A DNA stretch of 64,000 bases from an uncultured Flavobacteriaceae bacterium (GCA_947495135.1 CANLXN010000004.1:124001-188000); one strand, 5' to 3'; shown: positions 49,597 to 59,657, numbered from the stretch's first letter. Made by a program: numbers and translations. Notes: generated from the letters alone by a model not told the origin.

Positions 49597-50361
49597 CTAA
49601 AACTCCAGCTCCACCATGTGCGGACAGTGATCGCTGTGCATTGCTTCTGGTAATATAACGGCTCGTTTTAGGTTTTCTTGCAAGGGTTGAGAAACCATAT
49701 TGTAATCGATTCTCCAACCTTTGTTATTGGCTCGTGAATTGGCGCGGTAACTCCACCAGGTATAATTATCCGGTTCTTTATTAAAATGACGGAAGCTATC
49801 TATAAATCCGCTTCTCATAAATCCGTCAATCCATTCTCGCTCTACGGGCAGAAAACCCGATGTATTTTTATTACGCACCGGATCGTGAATATCGATCGCT
49901 TGGTGGCAAATATTATAATCACCGCAAATTACTAGATTGGGCAATTCCTTTTTTAGGTTATTCACATATTCCTGAAACATCGCCATATAGTCCAGCTTGT
50001 GTTCCAATCTGGCAATATTGGTTCCGCTTGGGAGGTACAAACTCATTACAGAAGCATGTTCAAAATCCACCCGAATATTGCGTCCTTCAAAATCCATGGA
50101 TTCAATTCCGGTTCCGTAGGCTACATTTTTAGGTTCGGTTTTACAGAATATCGCCACTCCGCTATATCCTTTCTTTTGAGCACTAAACCAGTAATGATAG
50201 GGGTATCCAGCCGCTTCAATTTCTGAAACTTCAACCTGATCCACATTGGCTTTGGTCTCCTGAATACAGATTACATCTGGATTGGCACTTTGCAGCCATT
50301 CAATAAAGCCTTTGCGCATGGCGGCTCTAATTCCGTTTACATTGTATGAGATTATTTTCAT
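49597..50361 (-). CDS. xth: exodeoxyribonuclease III
   Basis: MKIISYNVNGIRAAMRKGFIEWLQSANPDVICIQETKA, LVICGDYNICHQAIDIHDP, SDHCPHMVEL. Confidence 0.95.
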   Translation of the reverse strand: MKIISYNVNGIRAAMRKGFIEWLQSANPDVICIQETKANVDQVEVSEIEAAGYPYHYWFSAQKKGYSGVAIFCKTEPKNVAYGTGIESMDFEGRNIRVDFEHASVMSLYLPSGTNIARLEHKLDYMAMFQEYVNNLKKELPNLVICGDYNICHQAIDIHDPVRNKNTSGFLPVEREWIDGFMRSGFIDSFRHFNKEPDNYTWWSYRANSRANNKGWRIDYNMVSQPLQENLKRAVILPEAMHSDHCPHMVELEF

Positions 50362-50464
50362 GTTGCTAAAGTAAATAACATTGTATTTTTACACCAAGGC
50401 AAAATGAAAGGTTTTCAAAAAATAATCAACAAAATAAAAAGCCTTCCAATAAGTTCTATTACTA

Positions 50465-53400
50465 ATGAAATGGTATCTCTATCTTTTAGTGTTTTTTGTA
50501 GCTGTTACGGGCTATGCACAGGATACCATATCCAACTACAGAACTACTAAATTTGCCGTTAATGATACGGTCCAAATAGATTCTGTTTCTATCAATCCAA
50601 GTCGGTTTTCCATTGTAGATCGCAGCGGTCAAGAGTTGGACTCCACGAGTTACCGCGTAGATTTTCAGAAAGGGATCATTATTTTTTCTGAAAACGTCCA
50701 ACAAGCTACCGATTCGGTGACCATTAATTATCTGCGTTACCCCAATTTCCTTACCCGCAATTACTTTGTGCTCGACCCAAAAATTATTTCCAAAAACACG
50801 GGAGATATCGATAAGCTCTACAGTTTGGATCAAAGTAATAAAGACGAAAAAACCTCTCCTTTCGATGGTCTCAACACCATTGGAAGTATCTCCAGAGGGA
50901 TTACCATTGGAAACAACCAAAACGCTGTGGTTAATAGCGAGTTAGATTTACAGATAACAGGAAAGCTAAGCGACAAGGTTTCTATTCGAGCGTCTATTCA
51001 GGATGCCAACATTCCAACACAGGAAGGTGGTTACTCTCAAAGCTTGGACGAGTTTGATCAAATTTTTATCGAGCTTTATGGAGAAAAATGGAAGATAAGA
51101 GCTGGAGATGTAGATTTAGCCAATACCAACAGCTACTTTGGAAGGTTCGTAAAAAAAGTACAGGGAATCGCCTTAGGTGGGGAAATGGATCACAAAGACG
51201 GTTCAAAAACCACGGCTTTTGCTTCTGGAGCATTGGTGAGAGGTGTTTTTCAGAGGAGCCAGTTTGTGGGACAAGAAGGAAATCAAGGGCCCTATAAACT
51301 AATTGGACCCAATGGAGAATTATTTATTCTTATCGTTTCGGGGAGTGAACGGGTTTATGTGAATGGTTTACTTCTGAAACGTGGCGAAAACGAAGATTAC
51401 GTGATCGATTACAACGCGGGAGAGATCAAATTTAATCCTACCTATCCCATTACCGCCAATATGCGAATTAGCGTAGAATATCAATTTACAGATAGAAGCT
51501 ATACGCGTTTCATTGGTTATGGGGGTGGAAATTATACTAGCGAAAAATTAGATATTGGCGCCTATGTTTATTCTGAAAACGACGCTAAAAATCAGCCGTT
51601 GCAACAAAACCTGAGTGAAGAACAGGTGGCAATTCTTGGAGCTGCTGGCGACAATGTAGAGCTCATGAACGCTCCTTCTGCCGTACCAGACACCTTTTCA
51701 GAAAATAAAATCCTCTACCGAAGAGAGGTCATTAATGGTAACGAAGTCTTTATCTTCTCGAACGATCCAGAAGACGAACTCTTCAATGTGCGGTTTAGCT
51801 TGGTGGGTGATAATCAAGGAAACTATGTAATTAGCACCGAAAACTCCATCAATCGTATTTTCGAATTTGTAGCACCAGTGAACGGACAGCCGCAGGGTAA
51901 TTACGAGCCTATAATTAGACTGAACGCACCCGAAAAATTGCAGATAGGTGGTGTAAATGCGAGTTATCATCCTTCAGAAAAAACAAAGATCGATTTCGAA
52001 CTTGCGGGAAGTGTAAACGACCTCAACCTTTTTTCTAATCTGGAAGACGACAACAATGAAGGCTTTGCCGGTAGAATCGCAGCCAAACAACAAATCTTAA
52101 AATCGGCAGACACCTTACAGGTAAATGCCTACGGGACCTTAGACTATTTAAATTCAGATTTCAGAACTATTGAACGCCTCTACAACATCGAATTTAATCG
52201 TGACTGGAATTTAACCACTCCGCTGGGCGATCAACGCTACGCCACTTTTGGTGCCCAAGTGAGTCATCCAAAATACGGCGGGGGAACCTATGAGTTTCAG
52301 AATTTAGATTTTTCTGAAAATTTCACCGGAATAAGACATGTAATTACTTCCGCAGGGAAACTCGATCGACTAAGTGTATTTGTAAACGGAAGTTATCTGG
52401 ACAGCGAAAGCGATAGTGTACAATCGAAATTTAGCCGACTCAATTCGGGAGCCATCTACGCGCTCAAAAAATCGTGGGTAGGAGCAAAAGTGAATTTAGA
52501 AGACAATACCGTGAATGTAATTGCTAGGGACAGTCTTACTCCGCTAAGTCAGAAATTTATCTCTTACGAAGGCTATGCTGGAATTGGAGACAGTACTAAA
52601 GTTTATGCAGAAGTGGGGTATCAATACAGAGTAAACGATAGTGTGCGTTTAAACAAACTTGAAAAGGTGAATACCTCCAATACTTACTTTTTAAAATCGA
52701 GAGTGCTTAGCAATCAAAACAGTCAGTTATCCTTTTTTGCCAATTACAGAGTGGTTAAAAACGAAGACGAGGTAAACGAAAATGGAGCACCCATAGAGGA
52801 TGAAAAAAACCTAAACGCCCGGCTCTTGTATAATCAATCGTTATTTAAGGGAGGAATTCGTTTAAATACGGCCATCGAGTCCAATAGCGGTGTAATTGCG
52901 CAGCAAGAGTTTACCTATGTGAAGGTAGATCAAGGACAGGGAGTTTATACCTGGATTGATTATAACGAAAATGAGATTCAAGAACTGAACGAATTTGAGG
53001 TGGCGCAATTTCAGGATCAGGCAGAGTACGTTCGGGTATTGTTGCCCAATCAGGTTTTTGTCAAGATTAGAAATAATAAATTTAGTCAGATCCTAACGCT
53101 TAATCCGCAAGATTGGGCAAATAGCACGGGCTTTAAAAAGGTGTTGTCGAAGTTTTTTAATCAGACCTCCTACGTGATAGATCGCAAGGTAGATCGAGAT
53201 AACGACCTGTCGAGTATTAATCCTTTTACCGACGGAGGTGAAGGGCAATTGGGGCTAAATCTCAATTTTAGAAACGCATTGTTCTTTAATCGAGGGAAAC
53301 AAGATTTCACCACTAGTTATACCTACATCAGCAGTTCTGGGAGTAATTTGATTGCTTTAGGCCTGCAGGAGAACAAGATAGAGAGTCATCAATTTAATTT

Positions 53401-53899
53401 TAACCATAAGTTTTTAGAGTCTTGGTTGATTAATCTGAAAGGTACTTTGGGAAATACAGAGAGTCTTTCAGAAAATTTTGAGAACCGAAATTTTGATTTG
53501 GATAATTATCTAGTAAACCCGAAGATTTCTTATTTATTGAGCAGACAAACTCGTTTTGATGTTTTTTATCAGTTTTTGAACAAGGACAATTTGCTGGGCG
53601 AAATGGAATCTCTACAACAGCAAAAAATAGGGACTTCGTTTGCCTATAACGACGGGCAGAAGATTTCTATTTCTGGGGAGTTTAATTATATAGATAATGC
53701 CTATGAAGGAAATGCCTTTTCTCCGGTTGCTTACAATATGTTGGAAGGGCTTCAGCCGGGAACCAATTTTACGTGGAGTATGCTCTTTCAGAAAAAGATC
53801 ACTAAATATTTGGATGCAAATTTGTCTTACTTCGGAAGGAAAAGTGAGGCCAGCAAAACGGTGCATACGGGAACGGTACAGCTGAGGGCGTATTTTTAG
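50465..53899 (+). CDS. large outer-membrane protein with SprA-like N-terminal region
   Basis: Signal peptide; GSISRGITIGNNQNAVVNSELDLQITGKLSDKVSIRASIQDANIPTQEGG resembles SprA; barrel-like C-terminus ending VQLRAYF. Confidence 0.65.
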   Translation: MKWYLYLLVFFVAVTGYAQDTISNYRTTKFAVNDTVQIDSVSINPSRFSIVDRSGQELDSTSYRVDFQKGIIIFSENVQQATDSVTINYLRYPNFLTRNYFVLDPKIISKNTGDIDKLYSLDQSNKDEKTSPFDGLNTIGSISRGITIGNNQNAVVNSELDLQITGKLSDKVSIRASIQDANIPTQEGGYSQSLDEFDQIFIELYGEKWKIRAGDVDLANTNSYFGRFVKKVQGIALGGEMDHKDGSKTTAFASGALVRGVFQRSQFVGQEGNQGPYKLIGPNGELFILIVSGSERVYVNGLLLKRGENEDYVIDYNAGEIKFNPTYPITANMRISVEYQFTDRSYTRFIGYGGGNYTSEKLDIGAYVYSENDAKNQPLQQNLSEEQVAILGAAGDNVELMNAPSAVPDTFSENKILYRREVINGNEVFIFSNDPEDELFNVRFSLVGDNQGNYVISTENSINRIFEFVAPVNGQPQGNYEPIIRLNAPEKLQIGGVNASYHPSEKTKIDFELAGSVNDLNLFSNLEDDNNEGFAGRIAAKQQILKSADTLQVNAYGTLDYLNSDFRTIERLYNIEFNRDWNLTTPLGDQRYATFGAQVSHPKYGGGTYEFQNLDFSENFTGIRHVITSAGKLDRLSVFVNGSYLDSESDSVQSKFSRLNSGAIYALKKSWVGAKVNLEDNTVNVIARDSLTPLSQKFISYEGYAGIGDSTKVYAEVGYQYRVNDSVRLNKLEKVNTSNTYFLKSRVLSNQNSQLSFFANYRVVKNEDEVNENGAPIEDEKNLNARLLYNQSLFKGGIRLNTAIESNSGVIAQQEFTYVKVDQGQGVYTWIDYNENEIQELNEFEVAQFQDQAEYVRVLLPNQVFVKIRNNKFSQILTLNPQDWANSTGFKKVLSKFFNQTSYVIDRKVDRDNDLSSINPFTDGGEGQLGLNLNFRNALFFNRGKQDFTTSYTYISSSGSNLIALGLQENKIESHQFNFNHKFLESWLINLKGTLGNTESLSENFENRNFDLDNYLVNPKISYLLSRQTRFDVFYQFLNKDNLLGEMESLQQQKIGTSFAYNDGQKISISGEFNYIDNAYEGNAFSPVAYNMLEGLQPGTNFTWSMLFQKKITKYLDANLSYFGRKSEASKTVHTGTVQLRAYF

Positions 53900-53940
53900 T
53901 GGTGAGTGGTGAGTGGTGAGTGGTGAGTGGTGAGTGGTGA
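53899..53940. repeat. heptanucleotide tandem repeat, 6 copies of GTGGTGA
   Basis: Six exact copies read directly after the stop of 50465-53899. Confidence 0.95.
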
Positions 53941-54032
53941 GAAAAAAATGATTAAATTAGATGGTGCTGACTTTGCAATTTTTGTATTGTTATACTGGAG
54001 TTGTGAGCAATTTTAAAAAACTTTAGAAATTA

Positions 54033-54122
54033 ATGGGAACTTGGGGCACAAACATCATGGACAACGATACTGCAGCAGATGCCTATTCTAGCTGTTTTTC
54101 AAAAAAACAGAGGAAATATTAA
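54033..54122 (+). pseudogene. truncated DUF4259-type gene fragment
   Basis: Reads MGTWGTNIMDNDTAADAYSSCFSKKQRKY*; the MGTWGTxIxDNDTAxD start is characteristic of DUF4259 but the frame ends after 29 aa. Confidence 0.6.
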
Positions 54123-54773
54123 TTCTCTTTCTACCCATACATTATCTACTTTTTCAAAGATCAAAACATAATAGGATGTGCTCGTTTGAACTTGAACGAG
54201 TGCTTTCTTATCATCTGAAGTATAAATTGGTTTGCCTATTGAAAGGTCATATATATTACTCTTGGATTTCGTTTGCGGATATAGAAACTGTCTGAATTCC
54301 TTATCATCCCAATTTCCTCTGTGACGTTGAGATAAAAGTGTTTTATATTCGTTCACATTAAAGATGGTTTCAATGAATCCATTGTCCTTTAATCTGTACG
54401 AATTTTTTAAACTATCTATTGCGGCAACATCTCTATTTTTAGTGTATGAGTCAAATTGCTTAATTAAAGAAATCAAGTATTCATTATTACTTGATTCTTT
54501 TAAAACAAAATGCCCGTTCGTTTTCTTTTCTTGCTTTTTACCATATACATAATTAACAAATGTTAGGTCGTTTTCCAATCCCTGAGCATCTACTGCACAG
54601 GAACTAAATAGGAAGAAAACAATAAGTGATAAACTAGTTGCAAGGGCTTCCAATAGGGCTTTGCCCTTCAAAAGTGCCATTTTCTTGCCGAATAAAATAG
54701 ATATTCTCGAAATCAATTGTAACACCAGTTTAGTTTTGCACAACCTCAAAGTCTTTAACCAGGTCACCCTCAT
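54099..54773 (-). CDS. hypothetical secreted/lipoprotein
   Basis: LSLIVFFLFSSCAVDAQ; true start probably downstream of 54773 on the minus strand (MALLKGKALLEA). Confidence 0.5.
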   Translation of the reverse strand: MRVTWLKTLRLCKTKLVLQLISRISILFGKKMALLKGKALLEALATSLSLIVFFLFSSCAVDAQGLENDLTFVNYVYGKKQEKKTNGHFVLKESSNNEYLISLIKQFDSYTKNRDVAAIDSLKNSYRLKDNGFIETIFNVNEYKTLLSQRHRGNWDDKEFRQFLYPQTKSKSNIYDLSIGKPIYTSDDKKALVQVQTSTSYYVLIFEKVDNVWVERELIFPLFF

Positions 54774-55203
54774 CGAGATAAATCTCTAAACTCACAGGGT
54801 CCATGAGAGTCCAACCAACTTGGTAAAAAATAGTAGGTGTCATGATGCCATTAGTTTCGTACCAATTATTCAAATCCTCTATTAACCTATTCTGATCTTC
54901 TCTATTTCTCTCTAAGATATTATTCATGCTTAATGAATCGGGAAGTTTCCTACCTTTAATTAGTACATTCTTCATTTGCGTTCGGGTTGGTTCACCTAAT
55001 AGGTCAATAACCTCAGATTTCCTCATTCCTATTTTCAAATAATTCGTGGTTAAGTCTGAAGTCATTTCCATTCTGGGGTTGTTCTTCGTAAGAATATTAT
55101 TATTGGGTTCTTGCAACCAAACTTCTTGATTAAATTCACTTTGGCAAGACGCAAAAAACGATGAGAATAGAAAAATAAAAGTGAGTGTTTTTAATATTTT
55201 CAT
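54730..55203 (-). CDS. SmpA/OmlA (BamE)-like lipoprotein
   Basis: MKILKTLTFIFLFSSFFASCQSE; LKIGMRKSEVIDLLGEPTRTQ. Confidence 0.6.
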   Translation of the reverse strand: MKILKTLTFIFLFSSFFASCQSEFNQEVWLQEPNNNILTKNNPRMEMTSDLTTNYLKIGMRKSEVIDLLGEPTRTQMKNVLIKGRKLPDSLSMNNILERNREDQNRLIEDLNNWYETNGIMTPTIFYQVGWTLMDPVSLEIYLDEGDLVKDFEVVQN

Positions 55204-55380
55204 GGTAGGTTTCAACTACATATAAAGTGGTCTTATTCTTATCCCAACAATGGTATTCACCGAACTACTTCGAAATTTTCAGTAACTTAGTTCTAACACA
55301 GCTACGCTATAGAAAACCGTTGTAAGAAATTCAAAACAGTCATCGCTCTGCCAAAGTTACCAATCATTAGAAAATAAGCC

Positions 55381-56397
55381 ATGAACAAAACCGTAAACTT
55401 GCAAAAGAACTTCATCATATTTGGGATCCCCTTGCTCATTATGGGGCTTATGGTACTTATTGCGCAGTCTGCGTTGTTTCAAAATAATGCTGAGAACTTA
55501 GCCATCGGAATTACAGTCGATCTGTTGTTTACCGTTCCGCTCGTTTACTTTTTACTTATTCGAAAAACAACGATCCCAAAGACCACGGTGGTCCCATTTT
55601 TAATTTTGGGAATTGTTATTTGCTCTCTGATACTTCCTGCTGAAAATCAACAATACCTCGCTCTTTTTAAAACCTACGTTTTGCCAATTGTTGAGTTATC
55701 TGTTTTAGCATATGTTGTTTACAATGTTAGAAAAGCAATAAAATCGTATCGACTAAAAGGTAGTCTTTCGGTTGATTTTTTTACCACTCTAAAAAACACC
55801 TGTTCTGAAATACTGCCTAAAAACGCAGTGATTCCAGTAGTTACTGAAATTGCTGTTTTCTACTATGGCTTTATCTATTGGAAAAAACGTGAATTAAAAG
55901 ACAATGAATTCTCCTACCACAAGGATAGTGGAACAACCGCGCTCTTGGCGGCAATTATATTTGTAGTTGCTATAGAAACTGTTGTAGCCCATATACTGCT
56001 TGCAAAGTGGAGCGGTATTGCTGCTTGGGCATTTACTTCTTTAAGTATTTATTCTGGCTTTCAGCTTTTCGGGTTTTTAAAATCGATGCTAAAAAGGCCT
56101 ATCTCCATCGAGAAGGACCAACTAGTACTTCGCTACGGAATTATGAGCGAAGCGGTCATTGATTTTGAAAACATTGAAAACATCGAAATTTCGTCCAAGG
56201 AGTTAGAACTGGATAAAGAAACACGTAAACTATCATTTCTGGGCAATTTAGAGGGTCACAATGTTATTATTCGTGTAAAAGCAATAAACACCATTACGCG
56301 GCTTTACGGGACAAAAAGGACGTTCAAAACCATAGTGCTTCATGTGGACGATAAAGCTGAATTTAAGCGCCGTATGGATGCTGTGATGTTGCAGTAG
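55381..56397 (+). CDS. polytopic membrane protein with C-terminal PH-like domain
   Basis: Multiple hydrophobic helices; RPISIEKDQLVLRYGIMSEAVIDFENIENIEI. Confidence 0.6.
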   Translation: MNKTVNLQKNFIIFGIPLLIMGLMVLIAQSALFQNNAENLAIGITVDLLFTVPLVYFLLIRKTTIPKTTVVPFLILGIVICSLILPAENQQYLALFKTYVLPIVELSVLAYVVYNVRKAIKSYRLKGSLSVDFFTTLKNTCSEILPKNAVIPVVTEIAVFYYGFIYWKKRELKDNEFSYHKDSGTTALLAAIIFVVAIETVVAHILLAKWSGIAAWAFTSLSIYSGFQLFGFLKSMLKRPISIEKDQLVLRYGIMSEAVIDFENIENIEISSKELELDKETRKLSFLGNLEGHNVIIRVKAINTITRLYGTKRTFKTIVLHVDDKAEFKRRMDAVMLQ

Positions 56398-56567
56398 CTT
56401 TGTTGATTGAATATTTAAATATTCGAGAAGAGTAGAGAAATAACCACGATGGTCACTCCTCCTTATCGCCTTACTCTTTATTCTATAGCGATCTCCGCAT
56501 TAGCGATAGTAGTGAAAATCCCGCAGTCGCCAAAGGCGGGGAGGAATTGCAGCGAATAGCGCGGTCG

Positions 56568-56600
56568 TGCAGTTATCTGCAAGCATGAAAGATAACTGCA
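56568..56600. repeat. 11-bp perfect inverted repeat within a GC-richer intergenic element
   Basis: TGCAGTTATCT (56568-56578) / AGATAACTGCA (56590-56600). Confidence 0.6.
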
Positions 56601-56671
56601 TGAAATGCCCAAAGCATGACACGCTCAATACGCAACTTTCAATGCTCAATATTTGAAAACAATTGCGGACA

Positions 56672-56703
56672 AAACAAAAAAAGAGCGGGACTAGCCCGCT
56701 CTT
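56672..56703 (-). terminator. intrinsic terminator of the 56733 gene
   Basis: AAGAGCGGG-ctagt-CCCGCTCTT followed by U-tract on the minus strand. Confidence 0.85.
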
Positions 56704-56732
56704 CTCTTAATAATATCAATATAGGAAGGAGA

Positions 56733-59657
56733 TTATCTTACGATAAGCTTCTTAGTCTGTCCTGCTTGGTCGTTACCAACTCTTACAAGGTAGATTCCTT
56801 TAGCAACATACGATAAATCAAGATCGTAGTTGTAAGCACCATTATTGTTCTCTAAACGAGAATTGAAAATTTGCTGTCCAAGAATGTTGTGAACAGTTAA
56901 TTCTAATTTCTCTGTGTATAAAGAAGAAGTTAAAGTAATATCGAAGTTATTATTTCCTTCGTCAACGATTGTTAAGGCATTTTCACCTAAGATATCATTG
57001 ATTCCAAGAGCTCCAATATTTGCAGTATAATCTTCTGTCTCACCGTACTGAGTTTCCTCACAAGCATCTGTTGGAACAGGTCCGTTCCAGTTAGTCTTAG
57101 CACGCATTAAGTGTGGCCCTAAAGCTACACCTGCAGGAATTACAAGATCAAAAGTTTCTGTGTAACTACCGCCAGCTTGACCGTCTGCGATTTCAAAGTT
57201 ATCAACTACAATTTCGTCTGCAGTTAAATCGAAGTCATCATTAAAGTCAATCCAAACAGTTACAAACTGATCTCCGTATCCAGTAGTTACTGTAAGATCG
57301 TAAGTAGTATCTGGCTCCATTACTGCTACCAAGTTTGTGAAATCTGCATATCCTTCGCAAGCAGATGGGTTGTTGATGTCTGTAACAGAGAATAATTGGA
57401 ATCCGTCACCAAAAGAACAGTCACCAGTTGGTTGGCAATTTGCATTGGTAATGGTAACAGCAATCTCATCGTTAGAAGTATCACTGTCTCCCGTTAAAGA
57501 AGTAGTAGCACTCAAATCATACGTTCCAAGTGCAGAAAAATCTCCAGTTGCAGTAAAGTCGTATGAAACACTAGTGTTTCCTGGAAGTGGCCCAGCAACA
57601 GTTTCTGTTACTACCGTTCCATCAAGATCGTAAGATACATCGAAGTTAGACTGCTCTGCACCACCAAAGTTATTGATCGTTACAGTAATTACTTCAGCAG
57701 CTCCAAGTCCTACACCAGATACTGGAGCAGTGATTTCAGTTACACCGATATCGTTTGGCTGTAAGTGAGTAACCTCAACAGTAACACAGTCGTTTCCATT
57801 GTCTTCATCACCAGATAGGTTGGTACAAATTTCGAAAGAATACGTTTGTCCAACAGTTGAAAGATCTGCCTGTGTTGCAAAAGTATAGGTTGCAGACTCA
57901 GAAGAGTTTACTGTTCCTGCAAATGTTTCAGTTACGGTAGTACCTCCATCGATGGTATAAGAAACGTCGAATCCAGAGGCAGCATTTTCACCGAAGTTGA
58001 AAACAGTGATTGTTACGTCTTCTGTAGCTGTTAATGTTCCCGTCTCAGGAGCGTCAAGAGCAACTGCTCCAGTGTCGTCTGCAAAGTTAGGTGCAATTTG
58101 GAATACTCCAACTACATCTGCTCTTCCATTTGTTGGGCTCATGTATTCGTTGATGAACCAGAATGTTTTATCATTATTTGGATCAATATCAATTTTACTG
58201 TAATCACCGTAACGCAATCCTGGGATGTTATTTCCACCTTGAGCGATCAATTCTTCTGCGATTGTCATTGTGTTCAATGGATCGGCAGCAAAACGACCTG
58301 TGTAGTAAGACGAAACTTGTATTGGGTTTGGATCGTTTGGATCTATGGTCATACCTGAGTATCCCATTCCAATGTTTCCTTGACTATCCATCATCATGGA
58401 TGCATGCCAAGCGTGCTTGTCTCCTGGAGCTTCATAAGTTCCTTCTTGGAATACTGTCCATGGCTGTCCGTCTGCACTCTGACGAATTTCGAACCAACGT
58501 ACAGCTGCTCTTTCGCCTCCAGTAGCATCGGTATCAACAACGAAGTTGAAGATTCCAGAGTTATGTCCTCCAAATTTTCTAAACTGTGCTTGGTTCATAA
58601 TTGTTGCTTGTAAAGCATCAATTGGAGTACCACCACCTGGCTGAGTTAAGTTAGAGAAACTACCACCATCAAATACAGATATAAATGGAGTTGCAGGAAG
58701 TTCAACCGGAGTAGACATTGTAGAGTTAGCTGGCGTAGCGAAATCAACATCTAACGTCCATAATTTAACGTGATCTGTTGTTACACCGGCCCATGCATCA
58801 TCTTGTAAGTATACAATTGGCACACCTCCAGCAGCTGGAAGGTTATCATCGGTTACGTTTAAAACTTGTGGGCTATAAAAACCACTAGTAGAAATTCCAG
58901 GAAGGTTAAATCCTTGAATACTTGCACCAGCATCACCTGCTATCATAGCAGCTCTATCCATTGCCCAAACTTTGTTTGCTCCAGACGTGTTGTCTGTTAA
59001 GTAATATCCATCACTCCAAGCAGATAATTTTTGGTAGTCATTAATTTGTGGAATATTGTATACATTCCATCCAGTAGCTAATGGATCTGTACTTGTTCCA
59101 TCAGAAATTGCAACCTGAGCTCCTCCACCTAAGAAAGAAACTACCCATCTTTCAGCCGCTTGGTCAAAAGAAACTGTTAAGTCACAACATCCACCACTTG
59201 GGAAAATTGATGGGTTTGGAGGCATTTGACCAGATAAAGCCACCCCGTCTTTATCGTAAATGATAAATCCAGTGTTAAAAACCACAAATACGTGATCTGG
59301 ACCAACTGCGATTGCTGGATCTGTTGGTTGAGAATTTGAAGTAGCCGCGTCAAATACTAAGATAGGAGCTTTTCCAGCTAACTTCTGAGACATATCACTC
59401 TTGTTTCTAGAGAAATAATCATCTTGCGTTTGAGGATCTTTACCAGGTACAACCTTAGCTCTAGTAGATCTGCCATCTTGGGCTTCTTTGTTGCTATCAA
59501 CCCATTGTGGAATCTCTCCCATTCTTGAGTTAATTGAGGTCACGTGGGTCTTTGTAATCTCACCTACATAATAAGGTGCAGTACCCTCGTTTTCTTGAGC
59601 TGTCATCCCTAGACTGAATAAGAATAGAAGAGACAGAAATGCGTACGTTAATTTCAT
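56733..59657 (-). CDS. T9SS sorting-domain protein with CARDB-like and GEVED-like domains
   Basis: MKLTYAFLSLLFLFSLGMTAQ; VTVWIDFNDDFDLTADEIV (GEVED-like); C-terminal VHNILGQQIFNSRLENNNG...GIYLVRVGNDQAGQTKKLIVR. Confidence 0.85.
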   Translation of the reverse strand: MKLTYAFLSLLFLFSLGMTAQENEGTAPYYVGEITKTHVTSINSRMGEIPQWVDSNKEAQDGRSTRAKVVPGKDPQTQDDYFSRNKSDMSQKLAGKAPILVFDAATSNSQPTDPAIAVGPDHVFVVFNTGFIIYDKDGVALSGQMPPNPSIFPSGGCCDLTVSFDQAAERWVVSFLGGGAQVAISDGTSTDPLATGWNVYNIPQINDYQKLSAWSDGYYLTDNTSGANKVWAMDRAAMIAGDAGASIQGFNLPGISTSGFYSPQVLNVTDDNLPAAGGVPIVYLQDDAWAGVTTDHVKLWTLDVDFATPANSTMSTPVELPATPFISVFDGGSFSNLTQPGGGTPIDALQATIMNQAQFRKFGGHNSGIFNFVVDTDATGGERAAVRWFEIRQSADGQPWTVFQEGTYEAPGDKHAWHASMMMDSQGNIGMGYSGMTIDPNDPNPIQVSSYYTGRFAADPLNTMTIAEELIAQGGNNIPGLRYGDYSKIDIDPNNDKTFWFINEYMSPTNGRADVVGVFQIAPNFADDTGAVALDAPETGTLTATEDVTITVFNFGENAASGFDVSYTIDGGTTVTETFAGTVNSSESATYTFATQADLSTVGQTYSFEICTNLSGDEDNGNDCVTVEVTHLQPNDIGVTEITAPVSGVGLGAAEVITVTINNFGGAEQSNFDVSYDLDGTVVTETVAGPLPGNTSVSYDFTATGDFSALGTYDLSATTSLTGDSDTSNDEIAVTITNANCQPTGDCSFGDGFQLFSVTDINNPSACEGYADFTNLVAVMEPDTTYDLTVTTGYGDQFVTVWIDFNDDFDLTADEIVVDNFEIADGQAGGSYTETFDLVIPAGVALGPHLMRAKTNWNGPVPTDACEETQYGETEDYTANIGALGINDILGENALTIVDEGNNNFDITLTSSLYTEKLELTVHNILGQQIFNSRLENNNGAYNYDLDLSYVAKGIYLVRVGNDQAGQTKKLIVR

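Noticed and set aside
53899-53940. Short tandem repeats considered as CRISPR or origin iterons
   Set aside because: 7-bp contiguous units with no spacers and no replication genes nearby.
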